Origin: Candidatus Poribacteria bacterium
GTDB taxonomy: Bacteria; Poribacteria; WGA-4E; WGA-3G
Assembly (NCBI GenBank): GCA_022823085.1
Contig: JAJDXV010000094.1
Span: 1-48,073 of the forward strand
Direction: 5' to 3'
Length of the DNA stretch: 48,073 nucleotides
In this document: positions 18,280-26,202 of the stretch, one piece after another
How the letters are laid out: each line of letters begins with the position of its first letter
Position numbering within the stretch: position 1 is the first letter of the stretch
Program-made: the position numbers and the translations under genes
Notes under the pieces: model-generated
The model's input: only the letters and a program-made list of their open reading frames with translations
Told to the model about the DNA's origin: nothing
Databases searched by the model: none

Positions 18280-19764
18280 CTAAAAAACCAATCTCGCCTT
18301 CAATTCTTCTTTTTTAACAGGTTGCGTTAAATCCATGAGGTAGATCCGCATGTGATCCGAACGGTCGGAGCTAAACACGAGTCTCTTTCCGTCTCGCGAG
18401 AGACTCGGTTCAAAATGTGCACCGATGTGGTTTGTCAGCTGGGTTTTGTTTGTACCGTCAACATTCATCATCCAGATCGTATAGTGGTTATCTCCGCTTG
18501 AGACATAGATAATCCGTTTACCATCTGGCGTAAAAATCGGGTGATAGTGGCTTTGACCAAAAACCTCGTGCCTTAGTTCAGAAATATCGGAGTCGAGTTT
18601 TTTGGTCAAATCTGAAAAGGTTAACTGCTTTGCTGTGCCACCAGCTGCATTAACGACGAAAATCTGGTAAATGTTTTCCACCATTGAAGTGAAGGCGATC
18701 TGCTTGCCGTTTGGCGACCATGTTGGGTGTCCGTCATCGACGTTATTATGCGTCAGCTGCGTCTTATTCGTGCCGTCGGTATTGATGACATAGATTTCGA
18801 GTGTGTCGTCAACCTCAGCGTTGTTGTTATCGTCTGTGGGTTCTGCTGTCGGAGCCTTGGATTCAAAAGCGATTTTTTTTCCGTCGGGTGAAAAGACAGG
18901 GGCGCGGTCGGCACCGCCTACATCAATCAAGGCGCGCTGATTCCTGCCATTAACGTCCATGAGATAGATCGCAGCACGGCTCGGATCCGAACCGCTCGCT
19001 TGGACAGGTGGGAGCATCATACCGCCGCGCGTACGCTCCGTAACGAAAGCGATTGATTGACCGTCGGGTGAAAAAGCAGGCATATATTCGTCAAGTTCGT
19101 CGGTATGCGTGAGTTGTTGAAGTTCGAGCGTCGTGAGATCCATGAGATACAACTCGGCGTTCTGGAGACGGGTCGAGGCAAAGGCGAGCCATTTTCCATC
19201 CGGTGAGATCGCAGGACTGTAGTCGTCGGTGAATTTTGCGGCAAACGTCATCATATTCCCTTTTTCGGTGAACGTCTGCTCGTAATCGTCGCTGCCTTCG
19301 GTGCGGAGGCGTTGGACGTGGTAGGCATCGCCTGTGAGTCCGGCGATTTTTAAAACCACATCACGCTTTGGTGATCCGTCTAACAGTTGATTAAAGTGGT
19401 GAACGGCGAGGTCTTTTTGATTGTCAAGCCAAAAGAGCGTGCCGAGAGTCAGTCTAATTTCTGTTCTCCGAGGTGCCGTGCGCGGTGCCATATCCAATGC
19501 CCAAGAGAGTGCCTCTTTCGCTTTTTCTCTGTGTGCTGTTCCGCTCGGATTTTTATCTACCATTTCAACATAAATCAAGCCGATCTGATAGAAGGCTTCA
19601 GCTCTTGAACCGTCGTGGTTAATCGCTTCCTCAAACGTCTCTATTGCGGCATCGGTGTCCCCATTCGCAGCTAACTGTTTGCCACGCTTGATAAGCGGAC
19701 TGTCCCCGCAACCCAAGAAGGAGAGGACGCATACGCCGAAGAACAATATATAGAGGATTTGCAT
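18280..19764 (-). CDS. Lipoprotein with TPR region and TolB-like WD40/PD40 propeller
   Basis: A 494-residue protein: lipoprotein signal MQILYILFFGVCVLSFLGC, a short TPR region (AANGDTDAAIETFEEAINHDG, EKAKEALSWALDMAP), and a propeller of about six PD40 blades (for example YSPAISPDGKWLAFAS, YMPAFSPDGQSIAFV, HPTWSPNGKQIAF, EPSLSRDGKRLVFSS). TolB-type propellers bind partners at the periplasmic membrane surface; specific function unknown. The frame is open for 43 more codons upstream, but these translate the heptamer repeat (QLPVTSYQLP), so the lipoprotein ATG is chosen although no strong Shine-Dalgarno precedes it. Confidence 0.8.
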   Translation of the reverse strand: MQILYILFFGVCVLSFLGCGDSPLIKRGKQLAANGDTDAAIETFEEAINHDGSRAEAFYQIGLIYVEMVDKNPSGTAHREKAKEALSWALDMAPRTAPRRTEIRLTLGTLFWLDNQKDLAVHHFNQLLDGSPKRDVVLKIAGLTGDAYHVQRLRTEGSDDYEQTFTEKGNMMTFAAKFTDDYSPAISPDGKWLAFASTRLQNAELYLMDLTTLELQQLTHTDELDEYMPAFSPDGQSIAFVTERTRGGMMLPPVQASGSDPSRAAIYLMDVNGRNQRALIDVGGADRAPVFSPDGKKIAFESKAPTAEPTDDNNNAEVDDTLEIYVINTDGTNKTQLTHNNVDDGHPTWSPNGKQIAFTSMVENIYQIFVVNAAGGTAKQLTFSDLTKKLDSDISELRHEVFGQSHYHPIFTPDGKRIIYVSSGDNHYTIWMMNVDGTNKTQLTNHIGAHFEPSLSRDGKRLVFSSDRSDHMRIYLMDLTQPVKKEELKARLVF

Positions 19765-19770
19765 GAAGAG

Positions 19771-19880
19771 AAGTAACCAGGACCCAGTGGCCAGTACCCA
19801 GTTAAGAGGGCTTCGGATGACACAATGTTTCTTTTCTGGTAACTGGTAACTGGTAACCGGTAACTGATCCGCTTTTTTTT
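19771..19880. repeat. Heptamer inverted-array element (copy B)
   Basis: Left arm with AACCAG/CCAGT units ending CCAGTTAAGAGGG, a core of about 25 bp (CTTCGGATGACACAATG), and a right arm CTGGTAACT repeated three times at 7-bp spacing. The right arm is open in the frame of the downstream lipoprotein gene. Confidence 0.8.
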
Positions 19881-19889
19881 GATGGGTTC

Positions 19890-21545
19890 TCATTTTTTTT
19901 GTTCCTGCTTAACGCGGACTTGCTGGTTCACCGGTATATTGTGCAGCTTCTGCACGTCGCCATTCAGCCACGTAACTTGCAGTGTCTCAATCTGTGTGTT
20001 ATTGCCCACACCGAATTCAACGATAAGACTGTTAGCGGACATGTAGCTCTCACCGGCGTAAACCTCTCGTATCTGCGTCCGCTTCGCTGTTTTCAGTTGA
20101 ATCTTTGCCCCGATCGCATTCCGGTTTCCATCTATTCCGATGAGTTCAACATGTAACCAAGCGTTGCGATTTCCACCATCGTTGCGCAATAGCGTCGGTG
20201 GGGCGTGGTTATTGACAACGAAGATATCAATATCGCCGTCGTTGTCATAATCGCCGAAGGTCGCGCCTCGACCCACACGGGTAGGGAGCGTCGTGATTCC
20301 GCTGGTCTCGCTGACATCACTGAAGGATCCGTCGCCATCGTTTCGGTACAGTGCATCAATCTGCGGGATAAGCACTTCAGGTTGTTTCAGTTCTTGGAAA
20401 GTGCTGCCGTTGGTAACGAAAATGTCCAAATCGCCATCGTTATCGTAGTCGAAAAGCGCAGTTCCCCAGCCGATCAGTTTGATACTCACCTCAGCGAGCA
20501 TCGCAGAATAGGATTCATCGACGAACCGAATATGTCCACTCGAAGGGTCTTCTTTCCAAAGGTTTCTGTAGAGTGTGTTTTCTTCATCGACCCAGTGGCT
20601 GATAAAGATGTCGATATCACCATCGGCATCGTAATCACCTGCGGCGAGTCCCATAGAACCCCGAAAATCAGCTGCCCACGATTCGTTGCTCACATCGGTG
20701 AAAGCACCGTTACCGTCATTGCGATAGACGTAGTTCACGGAGGTATCATTTGCGACATACAGATCCAGGTCATTATCGTTATCAAAATCGCTGAACATGC
20801 ACTGCATACTTCTGCCGCCGGGTGCCGCGATGCCGACTTCGGCGGTTACATCGCTGAAGGTGCCGTCACCGTTATTTTCGTAGAAGACATTGTCCTGTGG
20901 TTCAAAGACGTGTGGATTCAAGGCACTCGGTACCGGCTTGCCAGATTGTAAGGACTCCTCCTGCATCTGTTCCAATTTCTCTAAATCGTAGGTAACATAG
21001 TTGCAAACATAGAGATCCAGGTCAGTGTCGCCATCAACATCAGCAAAAGCAGCCCCTGTGCTCCACAACTCGCAACTGACACCGGCTGTCTTTGTTACAT
21101 CGCTGAAGGTGCCGTCGCCGTTGTTGCGATACAAGACGTTTGCGCCATAATTTGTTACATAAAGATCGAGGTTGCCGTCGCCGTCGTAGTCTGCGAAGAC
21201 GCACCCCATGCCGTATCCGTGATGTCCAACGCCTGCGCTGTCGGTAATGTCTGTAAAGGTGCCGTCGCCGTTATTCCGATAGAGCACATTGGTTTCGGTG
21301 CCGACGCTTGCATCTTGTGTCAACGGACGTGGGATATTGACGATATAGAGATCAAGATCACCATCGTTATCTATATCAGCGAAAGCCGCGCCGGATCCCA
21401 TATCTTCTGGGAGTAGACTGGAACGAGTTCCGCTTGAATGTCGGAAACGGATACCCGCTTCGTCTGTGACATCAACAAAGGTAACCGCCTGCAGTGCCGT
21501 CGGTGTTAATACAATTATTGCAAGCGTAAGCCAAAAGAAACGCAT
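19890..21545 (-). CDS. Exported FG-GAP/VCBS repeat protein with UnbV/ASPIC domain
   Basis: A 551-residue protein with a signal peptide (1-20, ending in ALQA), five or more FG-GAP/VCBS repeats (YRNNGDGTFTDITD, YRNNGDGTFSDVTK, YENNGDGTFSDVTA, YRNDGNGAFTDVS, YRNDGDGSFSDVS) with D-x-D-x-DGDLDLY loops, and a C-terminal UnbV/ASPIC domain (IGAKIQLKTAKRTQIREV, VTWLNGD). It is a relative of the 15704-18127 protein without the TPR region. Extracytoplasmic location is expected; role unknown. The start is only weakly supported, as its upstream bases are part of a repeat element. Confidence 0.85.
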   Translation of the reverse strand: MRFFWLTLAIIVLTPTALQAVTFVDVTDEAGIRFRHSSGTRSSLLPEDMGSGAAFADIDNDGDLDLYIVNIPRPLTQDASVGTETNVLYRNNGDGTFTDITDSAGVGHHGYGMGCVFADYDGDGNLDLYVTNYGANVLYRNNGDGTFSDVTKTAGVSCELWSTGAAFADVDGDTDLDLYVCNYVTYDLEKLEQMQEESLQSGKPVPSALNPHVFEPQDNVFYENNGDGTFSDVTAEVGIAAPGGRSMQCMFSDFDNDNDLDLYVANDTSVNYVYRNDGNGAFTDVSNESWAADFRGSMGLAAGDYDADGDIDIFISHWVDEENTLYRNLWKEDPSSGHIRFVDESYSAMLAEVSIKLIGWGTALFDYDNDGDLDIFVTNGSTFQELKQPEVLIPQIDALYRNDGDGSFSDVSETSGITTLPTRVGRGATFGDYDNDGDIDIFVVNNHAPPTLLRNDGGNRNAWLHVELIGIDGNRNAIGAKIQLKTAKRTQIREVYAGESYMSANSLIVEFGVGNNTQIETLQVTWLNGDVQKLHNIPVNQQVRVKQEQKK

Positions 21546-21651
21546 GTCAGTATCCAGTATCCAGTATCCAGTATCCAGTTAAGAAGGGGATCTGATTCAT
21601 CCGTCTTTCTTTCGCTGGTAACTCGTAACTGGAAACTGGGAACTATTTCCT
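21546..21651. repeat. Heptamer inverted-array element (copy C)
   Basis: Left arm GTATCCA repeated four times at 7-bp spacing, then AGTTAAGAAGGG, a core of about 30 bp, and the right arm CTGGTAACTCGTAACTGG with further AACTGG copies. Same architecture as the other copies but with a divergent left unit. Confidence 0.8.
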
Positions 21652-23010
21652 TCATTTTTCTAAAAAGTTTGTAAAGATAGCACCATTGCGGAAGCGTTCA
21701 TCATGGAGAATATCTTGATAGAGTGGAATCGTAGTTTTTATGCCTTCAATCTGGAATTCGGATAATGCGCGTTGGAGACGAGCGATTGCTTCCTCGCGGT
21801 CCCTACCGCTTACGATAAGTTTCGCCACCAGCGAATCGTAGTGTGGTGGCACAGTATAACCTGTATAGATATAGCCATCGACGCGAACACCGATACCGCC
21901 GGGCGGATGATACGCAGTGACCAGCCCCGGTGAAGGCATGAAGTTGTTTGCAGGATCCTCGGCATTGATTCTGCATTCAATGGCGTGTCCTTGAAACTGG
22001 ATATCGGATTGACTGTATCCGAGCTGTTCCCCCATTGCGAGTCGGATCTGCTCTTTAACCAAGTCAATACCGGTGATACATTCCGTGATGGTATGTTCAA
22101 CCTGTATCCGCGTGTTCATTTCCAAGAAGTAGTAGTTATCATCTTTATCGACGACAAACTCAACGGTTCCCGCACTTACATAGCCGATCGCTTTTGCGGC
22201 TTTTGCTGCGGCTTTAGAAATTTCCGAACGCAGTTTAGACGAGATAGAAGCGGCGGGGGCTTCCTCGAGTAGTTTCTGCTGTTTCCGCTGGATAGAACAT
22301 TCGCGGTCGCCGAGCTGGACGACGTTTCCGTGCGTATCTCCTAAAACCTGGACTTCAATATGCCGTGCCTCTTCGATCCATTTTTCGATGTAGACATCCC
22401 CGTTTCCGAAAGCGGCTTCGCCTTCTGCTTTCGCGGTGTGAAACAGGCTCAGCAGGCTCGGACGGTTCTCGGCGATGCGGATCCCACGTCCGCCGCCACC
22501 GGCAACCGCTTTGATACCGACCGGATAGCCGATCTTCTCGGCAAGTTGCACCGCTTCTTCGGCGGTATCAACGGTACCTTTTTTGCTGCCCCTACGTCTA
22601 CCACTTCGGCTACCGGGGACCAGTTTCAGACCAGCCTTGGCTACCGTTTCGCGCGCTTTTACCTTATTCCCCATTGTTGCTATATTTGTGACCGTGGGAC
22701 CGATAAACTTTATCTCGTGTGCTTCACAAATTTCGACAAATTGGGCATCTTCAGCGAGGAAACCTGCACCTGGGTGGATAGCGTTGACATTCGCAAAATC
22801 CGCAACGGCAACAATATTCGCGTATTTGAGATAACTTTCTGCGGATGGCGGGGGCCCGATGCAGTACGCTTCGTCTGCGTATTTAACGTGCAACGCCTCT
22901 TCATCAGCAGTTGAGAAGATGGCTACCGTTTTGATCCCCATGTCTTTGCAGGCTCGGATGATACGTACAGCGATTTCTCCGCGGTTTGCTATGAGTATCT
23001 TTTTTATCAT
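21652..23010 (-). CDS. accC: Acetyl-CoA carboxylase, biotin carboxylase subunit
   Basis: A 452-residue biotin carboxylase, which uses ATP and bicarbonate to carboxylate the biotin of AccB for fatty acid synthesis. N-terminus MIKKILIANRGEIAVRIIRA; ATP-grasp glycine loop GGGGRGIR; HIEVQVLGD; ECSIQRKQQKLLEEAPA; EMNTRIQVEHTITE. The ATG at 23010 is used because the longer frame (to 23097) only translates the upstream heptamer element. After VPGS there is a lysine/arginine-rich insertion (RSGRRRGSKKG), making the VPGS-to-IGYP interval about 8 residues longer than in Escherichia coli. The neighbour encodes the biotin carrier. Confidence 0.95.
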   Translation of the reverse strand: MIKKILIANRGEIAVRIIRACKDMGIKTVAIFSTADEEALHVKYADEAYCIGPPPSAESYLKYANIVAVADFANVNAIHPGAGFLAEDAQFVEICEAHEIKFIGPTVTNIATMGNKVKARETVAKAGLKLVPGSRSGRRRGSKKGTVDTAEEAVQLAEKIGYPVGIKAVAGGGGRGIRIAENRPSLLSLFHTAKAEGEAAFGNGDVYIEKWIEEARHIEVQVLGDTHGNVVQLGDRECSIQRKQQKLLEEAPAASISSKLRSEISKAAAKAAKAIGYVSAGTVEFVVDKDDNYYFLEMNTRIQVEHTITECITGIDLVKEQIRLAMGEQLGYSQSDIQFQGHAIECRINAEDPANNFMPSPGLVTAYHPPGGIGVRVDGYIYTGYTVPPHYDSLVAKLIVSGRDREEAIARLQRALSEFQIEGIKTTIPLYQDILHDERFRNGAIFTNFLEK

Positions 23011-23016
23011 GTATTT

Positions 23017-23145
23017 TTTCAGTAACCAGTAACCAGTAACCAGTAACCAGTTAAGAGGCGTGTTTTTGATAGGGTGTTTCCCCGGATAACACAACATCTC
23101 TTTTCTGGTAACTGTTAACTGGAAACTGGTAACTATTCCCTCTGG
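23017..23145. repeat. Heptamer inverted-array element (copy D)
   Basis: CCAGTAA repeated about four times, CCAGTTAAGAGG, a 50-bp core that includes a CCCCGGATAACAC segment, then CTGGTAACTGTTAACTGG and further GGTAACT units. It sits between accC and accB. Confidence 0.85.
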
Positions 23146-23149
23146 TTTT

Positions 23150-23671
23150 TTATACTTGCTTCACACGGAACAGTGCTTGCGAATATTCAACCGCATCGCC
23201 ATCTTCAGCAAGAATTTCTAAAATCTCGCAATTGAACGGTGCTTCCACGGGGTTGTAAGTCTTCATCACTTCGAGTACGGCTACAGGTTCGCCTGTATTC
23301 ACAATGTCCCCAACTTGTACAAAAGGTGGTTCATCAGGTGCAGGAGAGCGATAGAAACGTGACGGCATCGGCGCACTGATATAGGTGCTCCCTTCTTGAC
23401 CGTTCTCTACCTCACCAGCCTTTTCGGAAGGTAGACCTGAAGCCCCGGATATTGTGCTCGTCTCCGGTGCTTGTAGCGATGGCAGCGGATTAATGCCCAC
23501 CGCAGTCCCGTGGTTCCTGGAAACTTGCACCTCAAATTCGTTGTCCCGAATGCGTACTTCGGTGAGGTTCGCACGGTCAAGCACCTCTACTAACTGCTCA
23601 ACGAACGCAAGGACATCGCTGTAGTCTCGCTCAGCGGATTGAGATTGATCCTTGGATTTATTTTCACGCAT
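23150..23671 (-). CDS. accB: Acetyl-CoA carboxylase biotin carboxyl carrier protein
   Basis: A 173-residue AccB/BCCP. The N-terminal region (about 1-50) is a helical/beta region with LVEVLDRANLTEVRIRD, followed by a variable linker, a proline-rich PAPDEPPFVQVGD and a biotinyl domain. The biotin-accepting lysine is Lys137 in VLEVMKTYN; most carriers have EAMK(M/L)M/L here, so the Val and Thr-Tyr are unusual. It is directly upstream of accC, though the interval holds a repeat element. Carboxyltransferase genes (accA/accD) are not in the window. The start has no strong Shine-Dalgarno. Confidence 0.9.
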   Translation of the reverse strand: MRENKSKDQSQSAERDYSDVLAFVEQLVEVLDRANLTEVRIRDNEFEVQVSRNHGTAVGINPLPSLQAPETSTISGASGLPSEKAGEVENGQEGSTYISAPMPSRFYRSPAPDEPPFVQVGDIVNTGEPVAVLEVMKTYNPVEAPFNCEILEILAEDGDAVEYSQALFRVKQV

Positions 23672-23689
23672 TTCTGTTTTTAATAGTTA

Positions 23690-23798
23690 TAAGTAGTAGG
23701 TTATAAGTGGTAGGTTAAAAATGTTATTGTGGCAGTAATAGAAAATGTACCAGACACAAGTTCTTAACTTATAACTTATAACTGGTAACTTATAACTA
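23690..23798. repeat. Heptamer inverted-array element (copy E, TATAACT type)
   Basis: Left side GTTATAAGTAGTAGGTTATAAGTGG with 7-bp spacing, a core of about 45 bp, and right side with TAACTTATAACTTATAACTGG. Here the unit is TATAACT rather than GGTAACT, which shows that the heptamer sequence is changed as a whole family while the layout is retained. Confidence 0.8.
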
Positions 23799-24356
23799 TT
23801 ATATCCTTTCTACATATTTTCCGGTACGCGTATCAACTTTGATAACGGTCTCATTTTGAACGAAGAGTGGAACGTTAACAACGCCCCCTGTCTCAAGTGT
23901 AGCACGTTTTGAACCGCCGCTGACGGTATCGCCGCGTAATCCCGGATCGGTCTCAACAATTTTAAGTTCAACGAAATTCGGGAGCTCCACCGCGAGTGGC
24001 AGCTGCCCATCCATCTTGACGGTGACTGTTTCACCCTCTTTAAGGAACTTCAGGTTCTCTTCAAGCAGCCTCAGCGGAAGTGAGTGTTGCTCGAATGTTT
24101 CGTTGTCCATAAACCACAAAATGTCGCTATCTCGGTACATATATTGCATCTGGTGATCCATAAGCCTGACTGTTTCGATAGTTTCATTGGAGCGGAATGT
24201 ACGATCCAAAACGGCGCCATCGGTGACACGCTTGATCTTTGTCCGTGCGAAGGCACTGCCCTTACCCGGTTTAACATGCTGACAATCGACTATGGTGTAA
24301 ACTGCTTCATTGAGTCGGATAACCAACCCGTTACGTAAATCGTTAAGTGATGCCAT
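23799..24356 (-). CDS. efp: Translation elongation factor P
   Basis: A 185-residue EF-P, which relieves ribosome stalling at polyproline. The KOW-like N-terminal domain contains VKPGKGSAFARTK; the modifiable loop lysine is Lys32 in PGKGS. The middle OB domain (DRTFRSNETIETV) and C-terminal OB domain (PGLRGDTVSGGSKRATLETG) are intact; length is typical. AAAGGA precedes the ATG. It is flanked by heptamer elements on both sides, so it may be monocistronic. Modification enzymes are not in the window. Confidence 0.95.
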   Translation of the reverse strand: MASLNDLRNGLVIRLNEAVYTIVDCQHVKPGKGSAFARTKIKRVTDGAVLDRTFRSNETIETVRLMDHQMQYMYRDSDILWFMDNETFEQHSLPLRLLEENLKFLKEGETVTVKMDGQLPLAVELPNFVELKIVETDPGLRGDTVSGGSKRATLETGGVVNVPLFVQNETVIKVDTRTGKYVERI

Positions 24357-24361
24357 TTTAT

Positions 24362-24478
24362 CCTTTAGTAGTGGTCAGTTTCCAGTTAACAGTTTTCGGT
24401 TAAGAGGTTCGGATTAACCGAAAATCTCCTAACTACCGACTGAGAGGTTTCGTAGAAAACTGCACTGTTAACTATTAA
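24362..24478. repeat. Heptamer-type inverted element (copy F)
   Basis: TTTCCAGTTAACAG and GGTTAAGAGG on the left, CACTGTTAACTATTAACTAT on the right, with an inverted inner part (TTCGGTTAAGAGG ... CGAAAATCTCC). The units are more degenerate than in other copies. Confidence 0.6.
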
Positions 24479-25066
24479 CTATAATAAGGCGATTGCTTGT
24501 TGCAGCGCCTTTGCTCTGTGACTGATTTTATTTTTGATGTTTTCTCCCAATTCCGCGAAAGTTTGCTCGTAACCGTCGGGCACAAACACCGGATCGTAGC
24601 CGAACCCGCTTTCACCTCTCGGTGTATGTAGAATATGTCCGTCACAGACCCCGAGGACCCCTTCAGGATCGGAGCCTGGATGTACGACTGCAATCGCTGC
24701 AACAAAACGTGCACGCCGATCTGTAGCACCCTCAAGTGCTTGGAGGAGTTTCGCGATTCGGATCGCATCTGTAGCGTTTGCGCCTGCCCAACGTTTGGAG
24801 TGGATACCGGGCGCACCGTTAAGGGCATCTACCTCTAACCCTGCATCGTCGGCAAGTGCCATAAGCCCTGTATATTCGGCGATAACAGACGCTTTTTTGA
24901 CAGCGTTTTCCAGATACGTCTGTCTGTCCTCTACGACTTCCGGCGCGTTCGGATAGTTCTGCAAAGAGATGACTTCTACCGGTTCACCGGCACCGGCACG
25001 GTTGTGGAGCATCTTTGTCAGCTCGCGAACCTTCCCTTGGTTATGCGTCGCCAGTACAAGCTTCAT
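24479..25066 (-). CDS. rdgB: RdgB/HAM1-family nucleoside-triphosphate pyrophosphatase
   Basis: A 195-residue enzyme that hydrolyses dITP/XTP and similar non-canonical purine triphosphates, protecting DNA from mutation. Diagnostic: [16 protein letters not shown] at the N-terminus, [35 protein letters not shown] and a helical KISHRAKAL near the end. The ATG has GGAG 7 bp upstream, located within the end of rph. Its first 26 bp overlap the end of rph, indicating translational coupling; rph-rdgB pairing is common in bacteria. Confidence 0.93.
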   Translation of the reverse strand: MKLVLATHNQGKVRELTKMLHNRAGAGEPVEVISLQNYPNAPEVVEDRQTYLENAVKKASVIAEYTGLMALADDAGLEVDALNGAPGIHSKRWAGANATDAIRIAKLLQALEGATDRRARFVAAIAVVHPGSDPEGVLGVCDGHILHTPRGESGFGYDPVFVPDGYEQTFAELGENIKNKISHRAKALQQAIALL

Positions 25067-25799
25067 CTAAGTTCTCCAACATCATCCGGTTCTGTAGTCG
25101 GACAAGTTGCTTAATACCGCCGACAGCGAGGTCTAACATCTGATCGTAATCCGCTCGCGAAAACGGTTTCTCTTCTGCTGTGCCTTGTATTTCTATAAAC
25201 GTCCCGCTCCCTGTCATGACGATGTTCATATCGACATCTGCCGTTGAATCTTCGGTATAGCAGAGGTCTAAGAGTGCTTCACCGTCGACAAGTCCGACGC
25301 TGGTTGCGGCGATGTTATCGATGATAGGGAAATTTTTGATCTTTTTCCGTTTGACGAGTTCCTGACAAGCATCCCAGAGTGCGATGAACGCCCCTGTAAT
25401 TGCTGCAGTGCGTGTGCCACCATCGGCTTGTATAACATCGCAATCGATCCAGACGGTCTGTTCTTCTAAAGCATATAAATCTACAGCGGCGCGCAAAGAA
25501 CGGCCGATGAGACGTTGAATCTCCTGTGTTCTGCCACTTGGACCCCCACGCGTAATCTCGCGTTGCATCCGTTCAGAGGTAGAACGCGGTAACATAGAAT
25601 ACTCGGCTGTTACCCACCCCTTATTTTTAATACGCTGATCGCGCATAAAACGCGGTTGTGAATCAATAACGGAAGCGGTGCATATAACATGCGTATCGCC
25701 AGTCGCTATGAGAACTGACCCCTCCGCGTGTTTGGTGTAGTGTCGTTTGATCGTCACCGGTCTTATTTCATCTGGCCGGCGTCCATCTTCTCTTGCCAT
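25041..25799 (-). CDS. rph: Ribonuclease PH
   Basis: A 252-residue phosphate-dependent 3'-5' exoribonuclease that trims tRNA 3' ends. Motifs are [60 protein letters not shown] and [16 protein letters not shown]. Length and order are typical. AGGAG lies 4 bp before the ATG and immediately next to the upstream heptamer element. The last 26 bp overlap rdgB. Confidence 0.95.
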   Translation of the reverse strand: MAREDGRRPDEIRPVTIKRHYTKHAEGSVLIATGDTHVICTASVIDSQPRFMRDQRIKNKGWVTAEYSMLPRSTSERMQREITRGGPSGRTQEIQRLIGRSLRAAVDLYALEEQTVWIDCDVIQADGGTRTAAITGAFIALWDACQELVKRKKIKNFPIIDNIAATSVGLVDGEALLDLCYTEDSTADVDMNIVMTGSGTFIEIQGTAEEKPFSRADYDQMLDLAVGGIKQLVRLQNRMMLENLDEACTGDA

Positions 25800-25800
25800 C

Positions 25801-25962
25801 TTTCTCCTAACCAGTAACCAGTAACCAGTAACCAGTAACCAGTTAAGAAGTCCGTAAAGTGTTTTTAAAGTGTAAAGTTATCAACTTCGCAACTTTAGCA
25901 CACTTTGAAACTTTAGCATACTTTCTTTAACTGGTAACTCGTAACTCGTAACTGGAAACTAT
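25801..25962. repeat. Heptamer inverted-array element (copy G)
   Basis: CCAGTAA repeated about five times, then AGTTAAGAAGTCCGTAAAGTG, a core rich in AAAGTG/CACTTT strings, and TTAACTGGTAACTCGTAACT at the right. From the AGTTAAGAAG to the right arm it is almost the reverse complement of copy A at 18128-18279. Confidence 0.85.
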
Positions 25963-26202
25963 TTATAGTGTTTTTAGTAGGTCTAATGCCTTCGTGTAAC
26001 TTTTACGTTCAAGATAATGACACAGCATTTTCGGTGCAGTTGGCGCGACTTCCCGATGGAGGACATTAATGCGGTCCAACTGTTCGAGTATGTCTTCACC
26101 CGCAGCGATCTGATCGAACATCGTTTCCAACGCTTGTCTGAGTTCAGCCATCTGCGTCGCAAACTTCGGCTTGCGCGCTGCGTCAAAAGACTCAACTACC
26201 AT
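25963..26202 (-). CDS. Small helical protein, unknown function
   Basis: A 79-residue protein (MVVESFDAARKPKFATQM...) predicted to be mainly helical, with no family recognised. The ATG at 26202 has a consensus GGAGG 7 bp upstream, inside the end of the dioxygenase gene; the frame continues 59 codons upstream but only as antisense/overlapping coding of that gene. It overlaps the dioxygenase end by 11 bp, so it is probably translationally coupled to it and may be a partner. Confidence 0.6.
   Translation of the reverse strand: MVVESFDAARKPKFATQMAELRQALETMFDQIAAGEDILEQLDRINVLHREVAPTAPKMLCHYLERKSYTKALDLLKTL

Noticed and set aside
20205..20951. Long + strand open frame (248 codons)
   Set aside because: It is antisense to the FG-GAP protein, whose repeat composition leaves the opposite strand free of stops; no ribosome-binding site or family features.
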